Assembly: GCA_022825825.1 (NCBI GenBank) | Contig: JAJDWA010000029.1 | Coordinates: 124,001-188,000 of the forward strand | Direction of reading: 5' to 3' | Length of the DNA stretch: 64,000 nucleotides | Source: Candidatus Poribacteria bacterium | Lineage (GTDB): Bacteria > Poribacteria > WGA-4E > WGA-3G | Shown: positions 9,013 through 17,879 of the stretch, piece after piece | Position numbering within the stretch: position 1 is the stretch's first letter | Layout of the letters: the number at the start of each line of letters is the position of its first letter | Notes under the pieces: model-generated | Database searches by the model: none | What the model was told of the DNA's origin: nothing | Seen by the model: the letters and a program-made list of their open reading frames with translations, nothing else | Translations under genes and position numbers: made by a program

Positions 9013-10053
9013 TTACTGCTTTAGTGTCCCCCACGTTACTTTTTTTTTATCCTGTGGGGTAACAGGCAGCACATCATCGCTGATCCAATCCACAGACCTG
9101 ATTTGCTCATTCGTATTTACTGTGAGATTCACCAGTTTATTTGTCTGTAGATTATACTTATAGATATGATAAGGCGGTCCTTTTCCCCATTCAGGCGGCG
9201 GCTCGTTTAATTCTTTCTCTGCCCCTTCAAATATGATAGATGGACCTTTATCTATCCAAGCAAAAGACGAAGCTGATAAATGTTTTGGCACATTCAACTT
9301 TCTCAACGTTCTCCCCGCTTTATCGCAGATAATACAACGATATGCCTTTGCTATCTCAGAGATAACACCCGGTTTTCGTTCTTCCCAAGTATACTCCTTT
9401 TGCCTATACACGAATTGTGTGCCATCCGGCGACCATCTCGGGAACCATCTGGCAATGTTCAATTCGCCCCCGCCCGGAGGTGCTAAGAGTTCTTTCGCAT
9501 TTTTTCCAGAAGCGTCCATAATATAGATACTGTTTCCGAGTTTCGCTCCACCTAACACTATTGATGTTGCAAAGAGGACATTTTTTCCATCCAGAGACCA
9601 GTCAAGATAGCCAAAATTTTCGCCAGCAGGAACATCTCTTATCTTTTTGATCTTACGCGTCTGGACATTGAGTATTTGGATACTCTGCACTTCTTTTTGA
9701 TCTATACGTTCTCTCAAAGCAAACATAATCTGCTTTCCATCAGGTGAAAAGGTGAAAGAATCAATTATTCCCTTGATGTCGGTGAGTCGTCGGAGATTTG
9801 TGCCATCGGGATTCATCAAATAAAAATCGCCACGCGTTTCAAATGCAATCTGTCCATCTGGCGACCAATGCACTTCGTATATACTGGGTCTTCCATCATA
9901 AACGAGGGTTCTATTGCTACCGTCGTCGTCCATGACATAAATAGAGTAATTATCGGCGCGTGTCGGGGCAGCAAGGAAAACTATCTTGGCACGCGTGAGA
10001 GTCGGAAATAGGCAGAGAATTAGACAGAGACATATACGTTTGCAAAACCGCAT
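9013..10053 (-). CDS. Secreted PD40/TolB-like beta-propeller protein (copy 1)
   Basis: A 346-residue exported protein with a signal peptide (about residues 1-22, hydrophobic core CLCLILCLFPTL, Ala-x-Ala-like cleavage). The rest consists of WD40-like PD40 repeats with recurring WSPDG, FSPDGKQIMF and NIYVMD-like strands, as in TolB-type propellers. Such proteins act in the periplasm or outside as binding platforms. No enzymatic motif is seen. AGGAGG precedes the ATG at 10053. It is about nine-tenths identical by eye to the gene at 10452, including non-coding flanks, so the two are a recent tandem duplication. Confidence 0.82.
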   Translation of the reverse strand: MRFCKRICLCLILCLFPTLTRAKIVFLAAPTRADNYSIYVMDDDGSNRTLVYDGRPSIYEVHWSPDGQIAFETRGDFYLMNPDGTNLRRLTDIKGIIDSFTFSPDGKQIMFALRERIDQKEVQSIQILNVQTRKIKKIRDVPAGENFGYLDWSLDGKNVLFATSIVLGGAKLGNSIYIMDASGKNAKELLAPPGGGELNIARWFPRWSPDGTQFVYRQKEYTWEERKPGVISEIAKAYRCIICDKAGRTLRKLNVPKHLSASSFAWIDKGPSIIFEGAEKELNEPPPEWGKGPPYHIYKYNLQTNKLVNLTVNTNEQIRSVDWISDDVLPVTPQDKKKVTWGTLKQ

Positions 10054-10451
10054 AGGGTTCCTCCTTTTTTATGGATATAATACCATTTCTTTTATAGCAT
10101 AAACTGTTAGTTTGTGCTCTTCTTTGTAGCATAAACTGTTAGTTTGTGCCACAAAACGCAAACTAACAGTTTGCGGTACGAAGACACCTATAGCATAAAC
10201 TGCCAATTTGTGCTGCATGCCGCTTCATTTCTAACAACCGGTAATGAGAGAAAATTAATAAAAATGGTATAAAGCCAACGCAGCACTGTCAAATAGCACG
10301 CAACATAAGGTGAGATGTTGTAATCGCATGAGTTCCCTCCATTTTACAGTGTAGTAATAGGCACGGTTGGGAACCCGTGTCTATCGTTATGCTATATAAA
10401 CAGGACGGACGCACTCCCCCTTGATAAGGGAATTAGGCAGTTCAAAAAGGA
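10054..10451. repeat. Intergenic cluster of AAACTGTTAGTTTGTGC repeats
   Basis: This 398-base gap has no gene. It carries a REP-like repeat with core AAACTGTTAGTTTGTGC: direct copies at 10095-10117, 10127-10149 and 10191-10213 (diverged), and an inverted copy at 10158-10178 that can pair with the second. From about 10204 to 10300 it also contains a stretch (CCGCTTCATTTCTAACAACC onward) repeated downstream at about 11580-11660, which marks the edge of the duplicated PD40 unit. ACAGGACGGACGCACTCC at 10400-10417 recurs at 61687. Confidence 0.7.
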
Positions 10452-11510
10452 CTATTCACTGCCATGTTGTTTTACCGTTCCCCACGTTACTTTTTTTTTA
10501 TCCTGTGGGGTAACAGGCAGCACATCATCGCTGATCCAATCCACAAACCTAATTTTCTCATTCATATTTACTGTGAGATTTACCAGTTTATTTGTCTGTA
10601 GATTATACTTATAGATATGACCAGGCGGTCCTTTTCCCCATTCAGGCGGCGGCTCGTTTAATTCATACTCTGCCCCTCTGAAAACGATAGACTTACCATT
10701 ATCCATCCAGGCAAAAAACGAAGCTGCTAACTGTTTTGGCACATTCAACTTTCTCAACGTTCCCCCCGCTTTATCGCAGATAATACAACGATATGCCTTT
10801 GTTATCTCAGAGATAACGCCCGGTTTTCGTTCTTCCCAAGTATATTCATCTTGTGTAGACACGAATTGTGTGCCATCTGGCGACCATCTTGGGAACCATC
10901 TGGCAATGTTCAATTCACCCCCGCCCGGAGGTGCTAAGAGTTCTTTCGCATTTTTTCCAGAAGCGTCCATAATATAGATACTGTTTCCGAGTTTCGCTCC
11001 ACCTAACACTATTGGTGTTGCAAAGAGGACATTTTTTCCATCCGGAGACCAGTCAAGATGGGCAGCACCTTCGCCAGCAGGAATATCTCTTATCTTTGTG
11101 ATCTTACGGGTATGGATATTAAGTATTTGGATACTCTGCACTGCTTTTTGATCTATACGTTCTTCCAACCTAAACATAATCTGCTCCCCATCGGGTGAAA
11201 AGGTGAAATCCCGAATTAACCCCTCGATTTGGGCGAGTCGTCGGAGATTTGTGCCATCGGGATTCATCAAATAAAAATCGCCGCGCCTTTCAAATGCAAG
11301 CTGTCCATCTGGGGACCAATGCACGTCGTATATACTGGGATTGAATTTTCCATCATAAACGAGAGTTCTATTGCTGCCATCGTCGTCCATGACATAAATA
11401 GAGGCATTATCGGCGCGTGTCGGGGCAGCAAGGAAAACTATCTTGGCACTCGTGAGGGTCGGAAATAAGCAGAGAATTAGGCAGAGACATATACGTTTGC
11501 AAAACCGCAT
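10452..11510 (-). CDS. Secreted PD40/TolB-like beta-propeller protein (copy 2)
   Basis: A 352-residue tandem paralogue of the gene at 9013, with the same signal peptide and PD40 propeller repeats. Small differences include a two-residue insertion after VYDGK and a longer C-terminus ending in VKQHGSE. It also has AGGAGG before its start. The nearly identical upstream regions (palindromic repeat at 11552-11574, TATAATACCATTTCTTTTAT stretch) show that promoter and gene were duplicated together. Likely periplasmic or surface-exposed; the ligand is unknown. Confidence 0.82.
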   Translation of the reverse strand: MRFCKRICLCLILCLFPTLTSAKIVFLAAPTRADNASIYVMDDDGSNRTLVYDGKFNPSIYDVHWSPDGQLAFERRGDFYLMNPDGTNLRRLAQIEGLIRDFTFSPDGEQIMFRLEERIDQKAVQSIQILNIHTRKITKIRDIPAGEGAAHLDWSPDGKNVLFATPIVLGGAKLGNSIYIMDASGKNAKELLAPPGGGELNIARWFPRWSPDGTQFVSTQDEYTWEERKPGVISEITKAYRCIICDKAGGTLRKLNVPKQLAASFFAWMDNGKSIVFRGAEYELNEPPPEWGKGPPGHIYKYNLQTNKLVNLTVNMNEKIRFVDWISDDVLPVTPQDKKKVTWGTVKQHGSE

Positions 11511-11551
11511 AGGGATCCTCCTTTTTTATGGATATAATACCATTTCTTTTA

Positions 11552-11574
11552 TAGCATAAACTGTTAGTTTGTGC
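11552..11574 (-). repeat. Intergenic repeat copy (AAACTGTTAGTTTGTGC family)
   Basis: A single copy of the 23-base repeat that is clustered at 10095-10213, located at the same distance upstream of the second PD40 gene. It confirms that the flank was copied with the gene. Confidence 0.65.
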
Positions 11575-11681
11575 CGCATGCCGCTTCATTTCTAACAACC
11601 GGTAATGAGAGAAAATTAATAGAAATGGTATAAAGCCAACGCAGCACTGTCAAATAGCAGACTGCGTTGGCGAAAACGCCT

Positions 11682-12533
11682 TTATTCATCAGGCGCGTCA
11701 TAAGGTTTATCATTACTATCAAATGTTTCAGTATTAACAACAAGATAGTTGTCTTCTCCATTGCCTGTCACGATCAACCGCACATAGGCACCGGATGTGT
11801 ATTTGCCGTCAATATCCAGGTTAACATCAGAGTGTGAGAGCGTATCCGAACGTGAATAGGATCCGAAATCTCCCCCGATGCGTTGAGGCTCTATACCGTC
11901 GCGACCGATCGGATGATCCCTCACGATTATCCGCCGTCCTGTCAAAGAATGCTTGAAACGGGACCATGCATAACGCTTACTATTATTTGGATTATATGCA
12001 TTGACATAGCAATCAATTGCTATCGAACTGCCGGTATAGTATTGCCGTGTCAGTTTCGAATACCCAGATATACTTTTCATCTTTTTCGGTGGGTTTTCCA
12101 CTTCCGTTGTGGATATGGATTGAAAAACTGTGAAGTCACGAGTCTCCCAATCACTCCAACCCATTTCTTCCTCATCATCATAATGCCAGACTTTGGCACC
12201 GACTCTATATTTTTTCCCTTTTATGTGTCCTGGACAGTCTGACACATCGGGATAGAACCACGCACAAGTGGCACTACCGTCTCCCACAGTTTCCCCGACA
12301 TATTGAAGATCATCACCATCATCGGGATCACCAATATACCAGTCCACTACATCATAAGCGATATCCGTTTCAATCTGAACATGATGGTAGAACCAACCGT
12401 CATTATAGGTTTCGGAAGGGGTGTCCATCTCAATAATCTCAATCTCTGCGTCACTACTACTTATCATCGCAAACAGAGATAGGAAACATATCGCTACTGC
12501 GATGCCGATTGATTTTAAACTTTTCATTTTCAT
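11682..12533 (-). CDS. Secreted protein of unknown function
   Basis: A 283-residue protein that I do not recognise. It has a clear signal peptide (about residues 1-29, core IGIAVAICFLSLFAMI, cleavage near SSDA). The mature part is acidic and rich in Asp, Tyr and Trp, with beta-strand-like segments such as DWYIGDPDDGDDLQYVGE and KVWHYDDEEEMGW. This fits an extracellular beta-sandwich, possibly calcium-binding. It has two Cys residues near the middle (CAW, DCPG) that could form a disulfide. The start could be the ATG at 12533 or the one at 12527. It is transcribed with, or alongside, the PD40 genes. Confidence 0.6.
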   Translation of the reverse strand: MKMKSLKSIGIAVAICFLSLFAMISSSDAEIEIIEMDTPSETYNDGWFYHHVQIETDIAYDVVDWYIGDPDDGDDLQYVGETVGDGSATCAWFYPDVSDCPGHIKGKKYRVGAKVWHYDDEEEMGWSDWETRDFTVFQSISTTEVENPPKKMKSISGYSKLTRQYYTGSSIAIDCYVNAYNPNNSKRYAWSRFKHSLTGRRIIVRDHPIGRDGIEPQRIGGDFGSYSRSDTLSHSDVNLDIDGKYTSGAYVRLIVTGNGEDNYLVVNTETFDSNDKPYDAPDE

Positions 12534-13058
12534 TCTCTTATTTAGTTGATATGCTTTGTAGCATATCTAATAGTTTATTGGGTTCCCTATCTTTGTTCGG
12601 TAGACCTTCCACCGGCTTAATAAAGGTATGGGCACCCTGGTGTCTAAACAAAAAATATAATCTAACTCAAGTTAGGCAAATTCCGTGCCAATCCGAAAAG
12701 TGCTACATTGACAGAGTTCTCTATAAAACGCCCAGAAAAAGTTGCACAAAATGGTGCATTCTGGACACGCAGCTGCACAAAATGGTGCATATTTTGTAAT
12801 CCAAGTTGCCACTTATATAACCTTTTAGGTAGCAACTTGGGTTAATTTGGAAAATGAAAATTAGGCAGGACAAACGCAAATTGAGCAGAGATGGACATAT
12901 TTTATTCAAAAGTAGTTATCTCAATGTTAATTGTTTTAATCGACAACCAACTACAACATGATCACTTGTCCATTTTGTATCGGAAAACATAAATTGATTG
13001 AAAATTTTGTGCGGGTATGTTAAACTAACGGTATTCATTAAAGTTAAGGAGGCACATA
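12534..13058. promoter_or_regulatory. Divergent intergenic region with paired palindromes
   Basis: This 525-base region between divergent genes has no credible ORF. It holds two copies of TGCACAAAATGGTGCA (12743-12758 and 12774-12789), each a palindrome TGCAC-N6-GTGCA, with starts 31 bases apart, close to three helical turns. This is typical of a paired operator. A further inverted repeat CCAAGTTGC (12801-12809) / GCAACTTGG (12832-12840) follows; its right arm, GGTAGCAACTTGGGTTAA, recurs near 35866 and 36000. Confidence 0.55.
12998..13026 (+). promoter_or_regulatory. Candidate promoter of the dehydrogenase gene
   Basis: TTGAAA (12998-13003) and TAAACT (13021-13026) are 17 bases apart, 33 bases upstream of the ATG at 13059. 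AAGGAGG follows as the ribosome-binding site. Confidence 0.45.
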
Positions 13059-14129
13059 ATGAAATCCCAAATTTTCTATGAACCTGAATCGATGAGTCTT
13101 GAAGATCGTCCAGTGCCTACGGCTGGTGATAACGATCTGTTAGTTCAAGTGCGTTCAGTAGGCATCTGCGGTTCGGATGTAGCATACTATTTCGGTAATA
13201 GTTCACTTGAGACAGACGATGGCAAAGGACCGCTTATTCTTGGACACGAATTTACTGGCGAAGTTGTTGAAGTAGGCAGTGAAGCAGGAAAGACAGGCGG
13301 CTTTAAAGTCGGTGACAGGGTTGTTGTGAATCCTGTGCAATCCAATCCGAATTCTTTTTGGAGCAAAAAAGGATTGTCTAACCTGTGTCCAGAAAAACGT
13401 ATCTTAGGCGTGGGTGTTGATGGTGGCTTCGCGGAATACGCTGTCTCTGACTACCGTTGGACAGTCAAACTACCCGAAAATGTTACGTATGATCAAGGGG
13501 CACTCACAGAACCTCTTGCATGTGGATTGTACGCTATTAACAATCTCAATGCTGAAGAAGGACAAACTGCTGTTGTCTTCGGACCAGGTCCCATCGGTCT
13601 GATGATGGTACAAGTTCTAAAAAGCCGTGGTTTGAAAAACGTTTTGCTTGTTGGAACTCGCGACTATCGTTTGGAGTGTGGTAAGGAACTTGGTGCAGAC
13701 TTAGTTGTGAACGTCAGCGATACGAACTCTCCACACTATGTTGAAGACCTTGGCGCAACAATTCAAGAACTCAATAACGGTGAATTGGCTGACCGTGCTA
13801 TTACTGCCACGAGTTCGCTTGATGCGATCCATACAGCGCTTGAAGTTACGGGAAGACACGCAACTGTTGTTATCTTCGGTCTGCCTGGCGATAAAGATGT
13901 CATGCAAGTTCCGATTCTTGACACCATCCTCATGGATAAAACCATTAGGTTCTCATGGTTAGCACCCGATACATGGGAAGAGGCAGTTCAACTCATTTCC
14001 AGTGGTGATGTCAACATGGATAAAATCATTAGCCACGAATTCTCACTTGAATCACTTGTTGAAGGAATCACAAAGGTTCGTAATCGAGAAGATAGCTGCA
14101 CCAAAGGACTGATAAAAGTTTCTTCTTAA
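13059..14129 (+). CDS. Zinc-type medium-chain dehydrogenase
   Basis: A 356-residue NAD(P)-dependent medium-chain dehydrogenase/reductase that would oxidise an alcohol or polyol. The catalytic-zinc site is present: Cys37 in GICGSD and His63-Glu64 in GHEFTGEVVEVG. The nucleotide-binding fold follows (FGPGPIGLM). The structural-zinc lobe is unusual: the usual CGxCxxCxxGxxNLC is replaced by a Ser/Trp/Lys segment that keeps only the last Cys (NLCPEKR). It therefore probably binds one zinc per subunit, as sorbitol dehydrogenase does. AAGGAGG lies just before the ATG. The substrate cannot be assigned, but L-threonine/sorbitol/galactitol dehydrogenases are the nearest type. Confidence 0.85.
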   Translation: MKSQIFYEPESMSLEDRPVPTAGDNDLLVQVRSVGICGSDVAYYFGNSSLETDDGKGPLILGHEFTGEVVEVGSEAGKTGGFKVGDRVVVNPVQSNPNSFWSKKGLSNLCPEKRILGVGVDGGFAEYAVSDYRWTVKLPENVTYDQGALTEPLACGLYAINNLNAEEGQTAVVFGPGPIGLMMVQVLKSRGLKNVLLVGTRDYRLECGKELGADLVVNVSDTNSPHYVEDLGATIQELNNGELADRAITATSSLDAIHTALEVTGRHATVVIFGLPGDKDVMQVPILDTILMDKTIRFSWLAPDTWEEAVQLISSGDVNMDKIISHEFSLESLVEGITKVRNREDSCTKGLIKVSS

Positions 14130-14142
14130 TTCGGTATCTCAC

Positions 14143-14487
14143 ATGGGTATCCCATTTTTTATCGTTTTTGCCTTATCAATTGTTTTTTTATCGCTCGGAA
14201 TAACTGGGTGGGGTGACCTTGTATCAGTCGAGTGGCCTGAGCAGAATCCGTCTGCTACGACCGTTGACGAAGTAGCTGTCACCCCTTACCTCGGTTTAAA
14301 ACTAAATTATTGGGCAATTGCGCAGTGCTTAACAGGTTTTTTGCTGTTTTTGGCGAGTCTCTACCTTATGGGGTTTTTACTCTATCTTGAAGAGCGGGAG
14401 AGCGGCAGGATCATGAAAAACGTGAAAAGTTTTGTGAAACTACGTCAGTTTTTGGAACGACGTCAGAAGAAAAGTCCTTCTCAATGA
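14143..14487 (+). CDS. Small two-helix membrane protein
   Basis: A 114-residue protein of unknown function. Hydrophobic helices are predicted at about residues 4-22 and 57-82, separated by an acidic/proline loop (about 24-47). The C-terminal tail (about 83-114) is strongly basic and should stay in the cytoplasm. It begins 13 bases after the dehydrogenase stop and is probably cotranscribed. There is no strong ribosome-binding site ahead of the ATG, which fits coupling to the upstream gene. Confidence 0.6.
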   Translation: MGIPFFIVFALSIVFLSLGITGWGDLVSVEWPEQNPSATTVDEVAVTPYLGLKLNYWAIAQCLTGFLLFLASLYLMGFLLYLEERESGRIMKNVKSFVKLRQFLERRQKKSPSQ

Positions 14488-14579
14488 AATTTCTCGTAAA
14501 TTCGAGAACGAAATTACCTACACGTAACGTTAGACACTTATGACGAACTCACGTAACCTTATGGACAGGAGGGACACCG

Positions 14580-15302
14580 ATGGAAAGTTATCCAAATGTG
14601 CGTCAAATGCCTTACGCGCCGACAGAAACGGCGGATCTCTACCCTGAATCGGATGGTAAACCTATGGCTGATACTGATCTTCACATTCAGTGGATAATCT
14701 GGCTACGGCAGGTCCTTGAGGGGCATTTTGCGGAGAGTCCGGAAGTCTATATTTCCGGCAATATCATGATGTATGACATTGAGGTCCCTCTTCGAACTGC
14801 TGTGTCTCCCGATATTCTTGTCTCTTTCGGGATAGGTCAGAAAACCCTCCGCACCTACAAGGTATGGGAGGAAGGGAAAGCTCCCGATTTCGTAATGGAG
14901 TTTTCGAGCAAACGCACCTATCGAAATGATTTAGAGGGGAAAGTTGTGCACTATGCTGCAATGGGTATTCCGGAGTATTTCCTCTATGATGTTGATAGGC
15001 GTTATTTACCAACGCCATTGATGGGCTTTCGGCTTGTTGAGGGTGCTTATATTAAAGTTTCCGCAGAGATTGATGGTGGATTGCGTTCTGAAGTGCTAAA
15101 CCTGAATTTTCATTTACTGGATGATGGGCTTGGGGTTTATGCCCCGGATGCGGGGGAATGGCTGCAGACGCCTGCTGAGGCAGCGGCAGCGCGTGCTGAA
15201 CAAGCTGAAACGCGTGCCCAACATGAAGCTGAGGAGCGACAGAAAGCAGAAGCAGAAGCCTCACGGCTCCGAGAGGAACTTGCCCGCTTAAAAACACGGT
15301 AA
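14580..15302 (+). CDS. Uma2 family endonuclease with coiled-coil tail
   Basis: A 240-residue Uma2 family protein (PD-(D/E)XK nuclease fold). The expected metal-binding residues are visible as Asp78 in SPDILV and Glu107-x3-Lys111 in DFVMEFSSKRT. The conserved KVVHYAAMGIPEYFLYD segment follows at about residues 121-137. The C-terminus (about residues 197-240) is an Ala/Glu/Arg-rich coiled coil, a common addition in this family. The family is greatly expanded in cyanobacteria and Poribacteria-like genomes; its biological role is unsettled. AGGAGG precedes the start. Confidence 0.88.
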   Translation: MESYPNVRQMPYAPTETADLYPESDGKPMADTDLHIQWIIWLRQVLEGHFAESPEVYISGNIMMYDIEVPLRTAVSPDILVSFGIGQKTLRTYKVWEEGKAPDFVMEFSSKRTYRNDLEGKVVHYAAMGIPEYFLYDVDRRYLPTPLMGFRLVEGAYIKVSAEIDGGLRSEVLNLNFHLLDDGLGVYAPDAGEWLQTPAEAAAARAEQAETRAQHEAEERQKAEAEASRLREELARLKTR

Positions 15303-15323
15303 AGCGTTTATTTCTATTTTAAT

Positions 15324-16412
15324 ATGGAACAACAATTAAAAAATGACTTACTTCTTCGCGCATCAAGATGCCTGCCGGTGGAGCGTGTGCCTGTGTGGAT
15401 GATGCGGCAGGCAGGCAGATCAGACCCGCTTTATCGGCAAATTCGACAAAAATGTAATCTTCCGTTAGAACGTCTTTTCCGCACTTGTCCAGCTCCTATG
15501 TCGGACACTGATGTAGAGTGGGCGGTAAAAATTTCACTGCTTCCCAAACGTATCGGTGTGGACGCTATTATTGTTTACAAAGATATTCTCACACCGCTTG
15601 CCCCGATGGGGGCTCACTTCCGATTTTCACCCGGTCCTGTCTTAGGCGAACCGATACGAACGCAATCACAAGTAGACGCACTTTGCCCATTAGATAATCC
15701 GCCTGTCCAATTAGAGTTTACTGGGCAGGTAATTCGCTCGTTGCGCGAAACATTGAATGGCGAACTGCCGCTTATTGGCTTTGCGGGTGCTCCATTAACA
15801 CTCGCCTTTTTCCTGATAGCTGGAGAAAGCCCAATGAAGAGAGGGACTGGCATATCGGAGAAAGCGAAACCTGTATTTGAAATGGTGGGGGAGACACCAG
15901 AGCTTTTACACCAACTGTTAGATAAATTGACTGAAATGACGATTAACTATCTGAATTACCAAATTCGTCAAGGTGTTCAGATTGTGCAGCTCTTTGAGTC
16001 AATCGCAGATGTGCTATCTCGGCAGATGTATGAAGATTTCGCGCTTCCATATCACCAACGGATTTTTGCTGAACTTAAGGCAGAAACACCTTCAATTATA
16101 TTTGCTAAAGAATTCCCTTACGTTAATTTAATGCAACAGAGTGGGGCAGACGTATTAAGTATTGGAAAATGTGTAGACCTTGAAAAAGCCAAAACGGAAA
16201 TGGACAATTCGGTTGCCTTTCAGGGAAATGTTGATAACGACATTCTTCGCGATGGCACATTTGCTGACATAACAGAAGCCGTACACACTTGCATAAAACA
16301 GGGGGGGGAAACAGGACACATTTTAAACCTTAGCCATGGACTTCACAGAGACACACCTTTTGAAAACGTCAAACATTTCGTTCACATCGCAAAAACATAT
16401 CAGGATAGTTGA
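15324..16412 (+). CDS. hemE: Uroporphyrinogen decarboxylase HemE
   Basis: This 362-residue enzyme converts uroporphyrinogen III to coproporphyrinogen III in the cytoplasm, without a cofactor. The N-terminal signature PVWMMRQAGR (about residues 22-31) is intact, as are YKDILTPL (the catalytic Asp of the usual DILTP motif), GFAGAPLTLA, FQGNVDN and the C-terminal GHILNLSHG. Length is normal. It heads a run with the MBL protein, hemH and a hemY-type oxidase, comparable to the hemEHY operon of Firmicutes. The next gene overlaps by one base, so translation is coupled. Confidence 0.95.
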   Translation: MEQQLKNDLLLRASRCLPVERVPVWMMRQAGRSDPLYRQIRQKCNLPLERLFRTCPAPMSDTDVEWAVKISLLPKRIGVDAIIVYKDILTPLAPMGAHFRFSPGPVLGEPIRTQSQVDALCPLDNPPVQLEFTGQVIRSLRETLNGELPLIGFAGAPLTLAFFLIAGESPMKRGTGISEKAKPVFEMVGETPELLHQLLDKLTEMTINYLNYQIRQGVQIVQLFESIADVLSRQMYEDFALPYHQRIFAELKAETPSIIFAKEFPYVNLMQQSGADVLSIGKCVDLEKAKTEMDNSVAFQGNVDNDILRDGTFADITEAVHTCIKQGGETGHILNLSHGLHRDTPFENVKHFVHIAKTYQDS

Positions 16413-17869
16413 TGCAAAACATTTCAGAAAACCCTTTTGCCCCACGTCAATACGGACAACTTGTTAAGGTAACAGATCGGGTGTATCTGTTCCGCAATAT
16501 TGTCAACTCTTCTATTATAATAGGAGACAACGGTGTTGCAGTAATTGATACACAAGTAAATCAGATGATGGGAAAACGACTTCTTAAGGCTATCCGAACC
16601 ATCACAGATAAGCCGATTCTGTATGCAATTAACACACATTACCATTGGGATCATACAAATGGGAATATAATTTTTCGTCAAGAAGGGGCAACTGTCGTCG
16701 CACGGGAGATGACAAAAGACTTTATGGTGAATAGGGCACCACGCCAAGAAGATTTTCTACGTTCCCGCGGGTTTACCCTTGGCGATCCGCCGTTCTTACC
16801 ACAGGAAACATTCACGTATGAAACTGAACTTGATTTGGGTAATCAACCTTTACATCTCGTTCACTTAGGAAAAGCGGAAACAGATGATGCAACTGCCATC
16901 AGGATTCCTGCAGAAGGATGTATTGTCTCTGGAGATACAGTGATGACCGGCAGTTTTCCGATTTTTGGGCAACCCGTCATGAATGAAGGACTTATGGCAA
17001 ACCACGATTGGATAAATACAATTCAGGAACTCTGTACATACACACCAGATCATGTGCTACCCGGACACGGCCCTTTAGCACACGATGCTGAAATAGACCT
17101 ATTGCTAAAAATTGAATCCTTTTTCTTAACAGAAGTCCGCAAACGGGTTGAACACGGGATGTCTTTGGCGGAGTTGTTAACTGACATGGAGGCTAACATG
17201 CCGAACTGGATTAGCGACATTGCTGAAGTCTGGGGAACACCGCGCTATGCTATCCTGCGTGTATATCGTGGATTAATTAATGACCCGGAACCGGGATGGC
17301 AACACTTCAAACCGTCCGCTATTCCAACAACAGATAGCAAGGCACTGAACCAACGGACACAAGAACTGAAAGACTTTGAGGCGTATCGAGAAACAGCAGA
17401 AGAAGTAGCAGAAGGAAACGATTTCGGATTAGCAATCGCCATTTTGAAAGCGGCAACCGAAAAATTTGCCAATCTTCCGGAAGCTTGGACAGAGTACGCA
17501 AATTTGCTTACTCAAACATCTCGTACGGTGTCAAGTGTCCTTGAAAAAGGGGATTTTTTCTTTGAGGCAAAAAAGGCACTTAATACAGCACTTGAATTGG
17601 ACCCGGATTATGCACCGGCACATCTTTTGCGTGGGGCAAACCACATTTTATCAGCATACCGAAATGGTGACGATCCCACACCCGGTATGGAATCAATTTA
17701 TAAGGCATTAGTTAGCGGAATCACGGGTCCGCAACTTGCACAGGCATACTTTTCTATCGGACTTGCACATCGTACAAATGATGATGAAACACTCGCTCGT
17801 GAAGCATTTACACAAGCAATTGCTGTTGATCCGAGTTTTATGCCCGCACAATTTGCTAATATGGCATAG
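16412..17869 (+). CDS. MBL-fold metallo-hydrolase with C-terminal TPR region
   Basis: A protein of about 485 residues. The first half (to about residue 230) is a metallo-beta-lactamase fold with the zinc motif HYHWDH (about residues 75-80) and downstream GDT and PGHGP motifs. A linker region resembles the alkyl-sulfatase dimerisation segment (AEVWGTPRYAILRVYRGL). The last third is tetratricopeptide-like helical repeats (ALELDPDYAPAHLLRG). The substrate is unknown; a sulfate ester or thioester hydrolase is possible. The ATG at 16412 overlaps the hemE stop as TGATG, which is a better start than the TTG one codon upstream. Its position within the haem operon is unexplained. Confidence 0.85.
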   Translation: MQNISENPFAPRQYGQLVKVTDRVYLFRNIVNSSIIIGDNGVAVIDTQVNQMMGKRLLKAIRTITDKPILYAINTHYHWDHTNGNIIFRQEGATVVAREMTKDFMVNRAPRQEDFLRSRGFTLGDPPFLPQETFTYETELDLGNQPLHLVHLGKAETDDATAIRIPAEGCIVSGDTVMTGSFPIFGQPVMNEGLMANHDWINTIQELCTYTPDHVLPGHGPLAHDAEIDLLLKIESFFLTEVRKRVEHGMSLAELLTDMEANMPNWISDIAEVWGTPRYAILRVYRGLINDPEPGWQHFKPSAIPTTDSKALNQRTQELKDFEAYRETAEEVAEGNDFGLAIAILKAATEKFANLPEAWTEYANLLTQTSRTVSSVLEKGDFFFEAKKALNTALELDPDYAPAHLLRGANHILSAYRNGDDPTPGMESIYKALVSGITGPQLAQAYFSIGLAHRTNDDETLAREAFTQAIAVDPSFMPAQFANMA

Positions 17870-17879
17870 GAGACAAAAA

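Noticed and set aside
17736-17879. Longer N-terminus of the ferrochelatase
   Set aside because: The extension overlaps the preceding gene in another frame, while the ATG at 17880 has AGGAGAC in the right place and starts at the expected family N-terminus.
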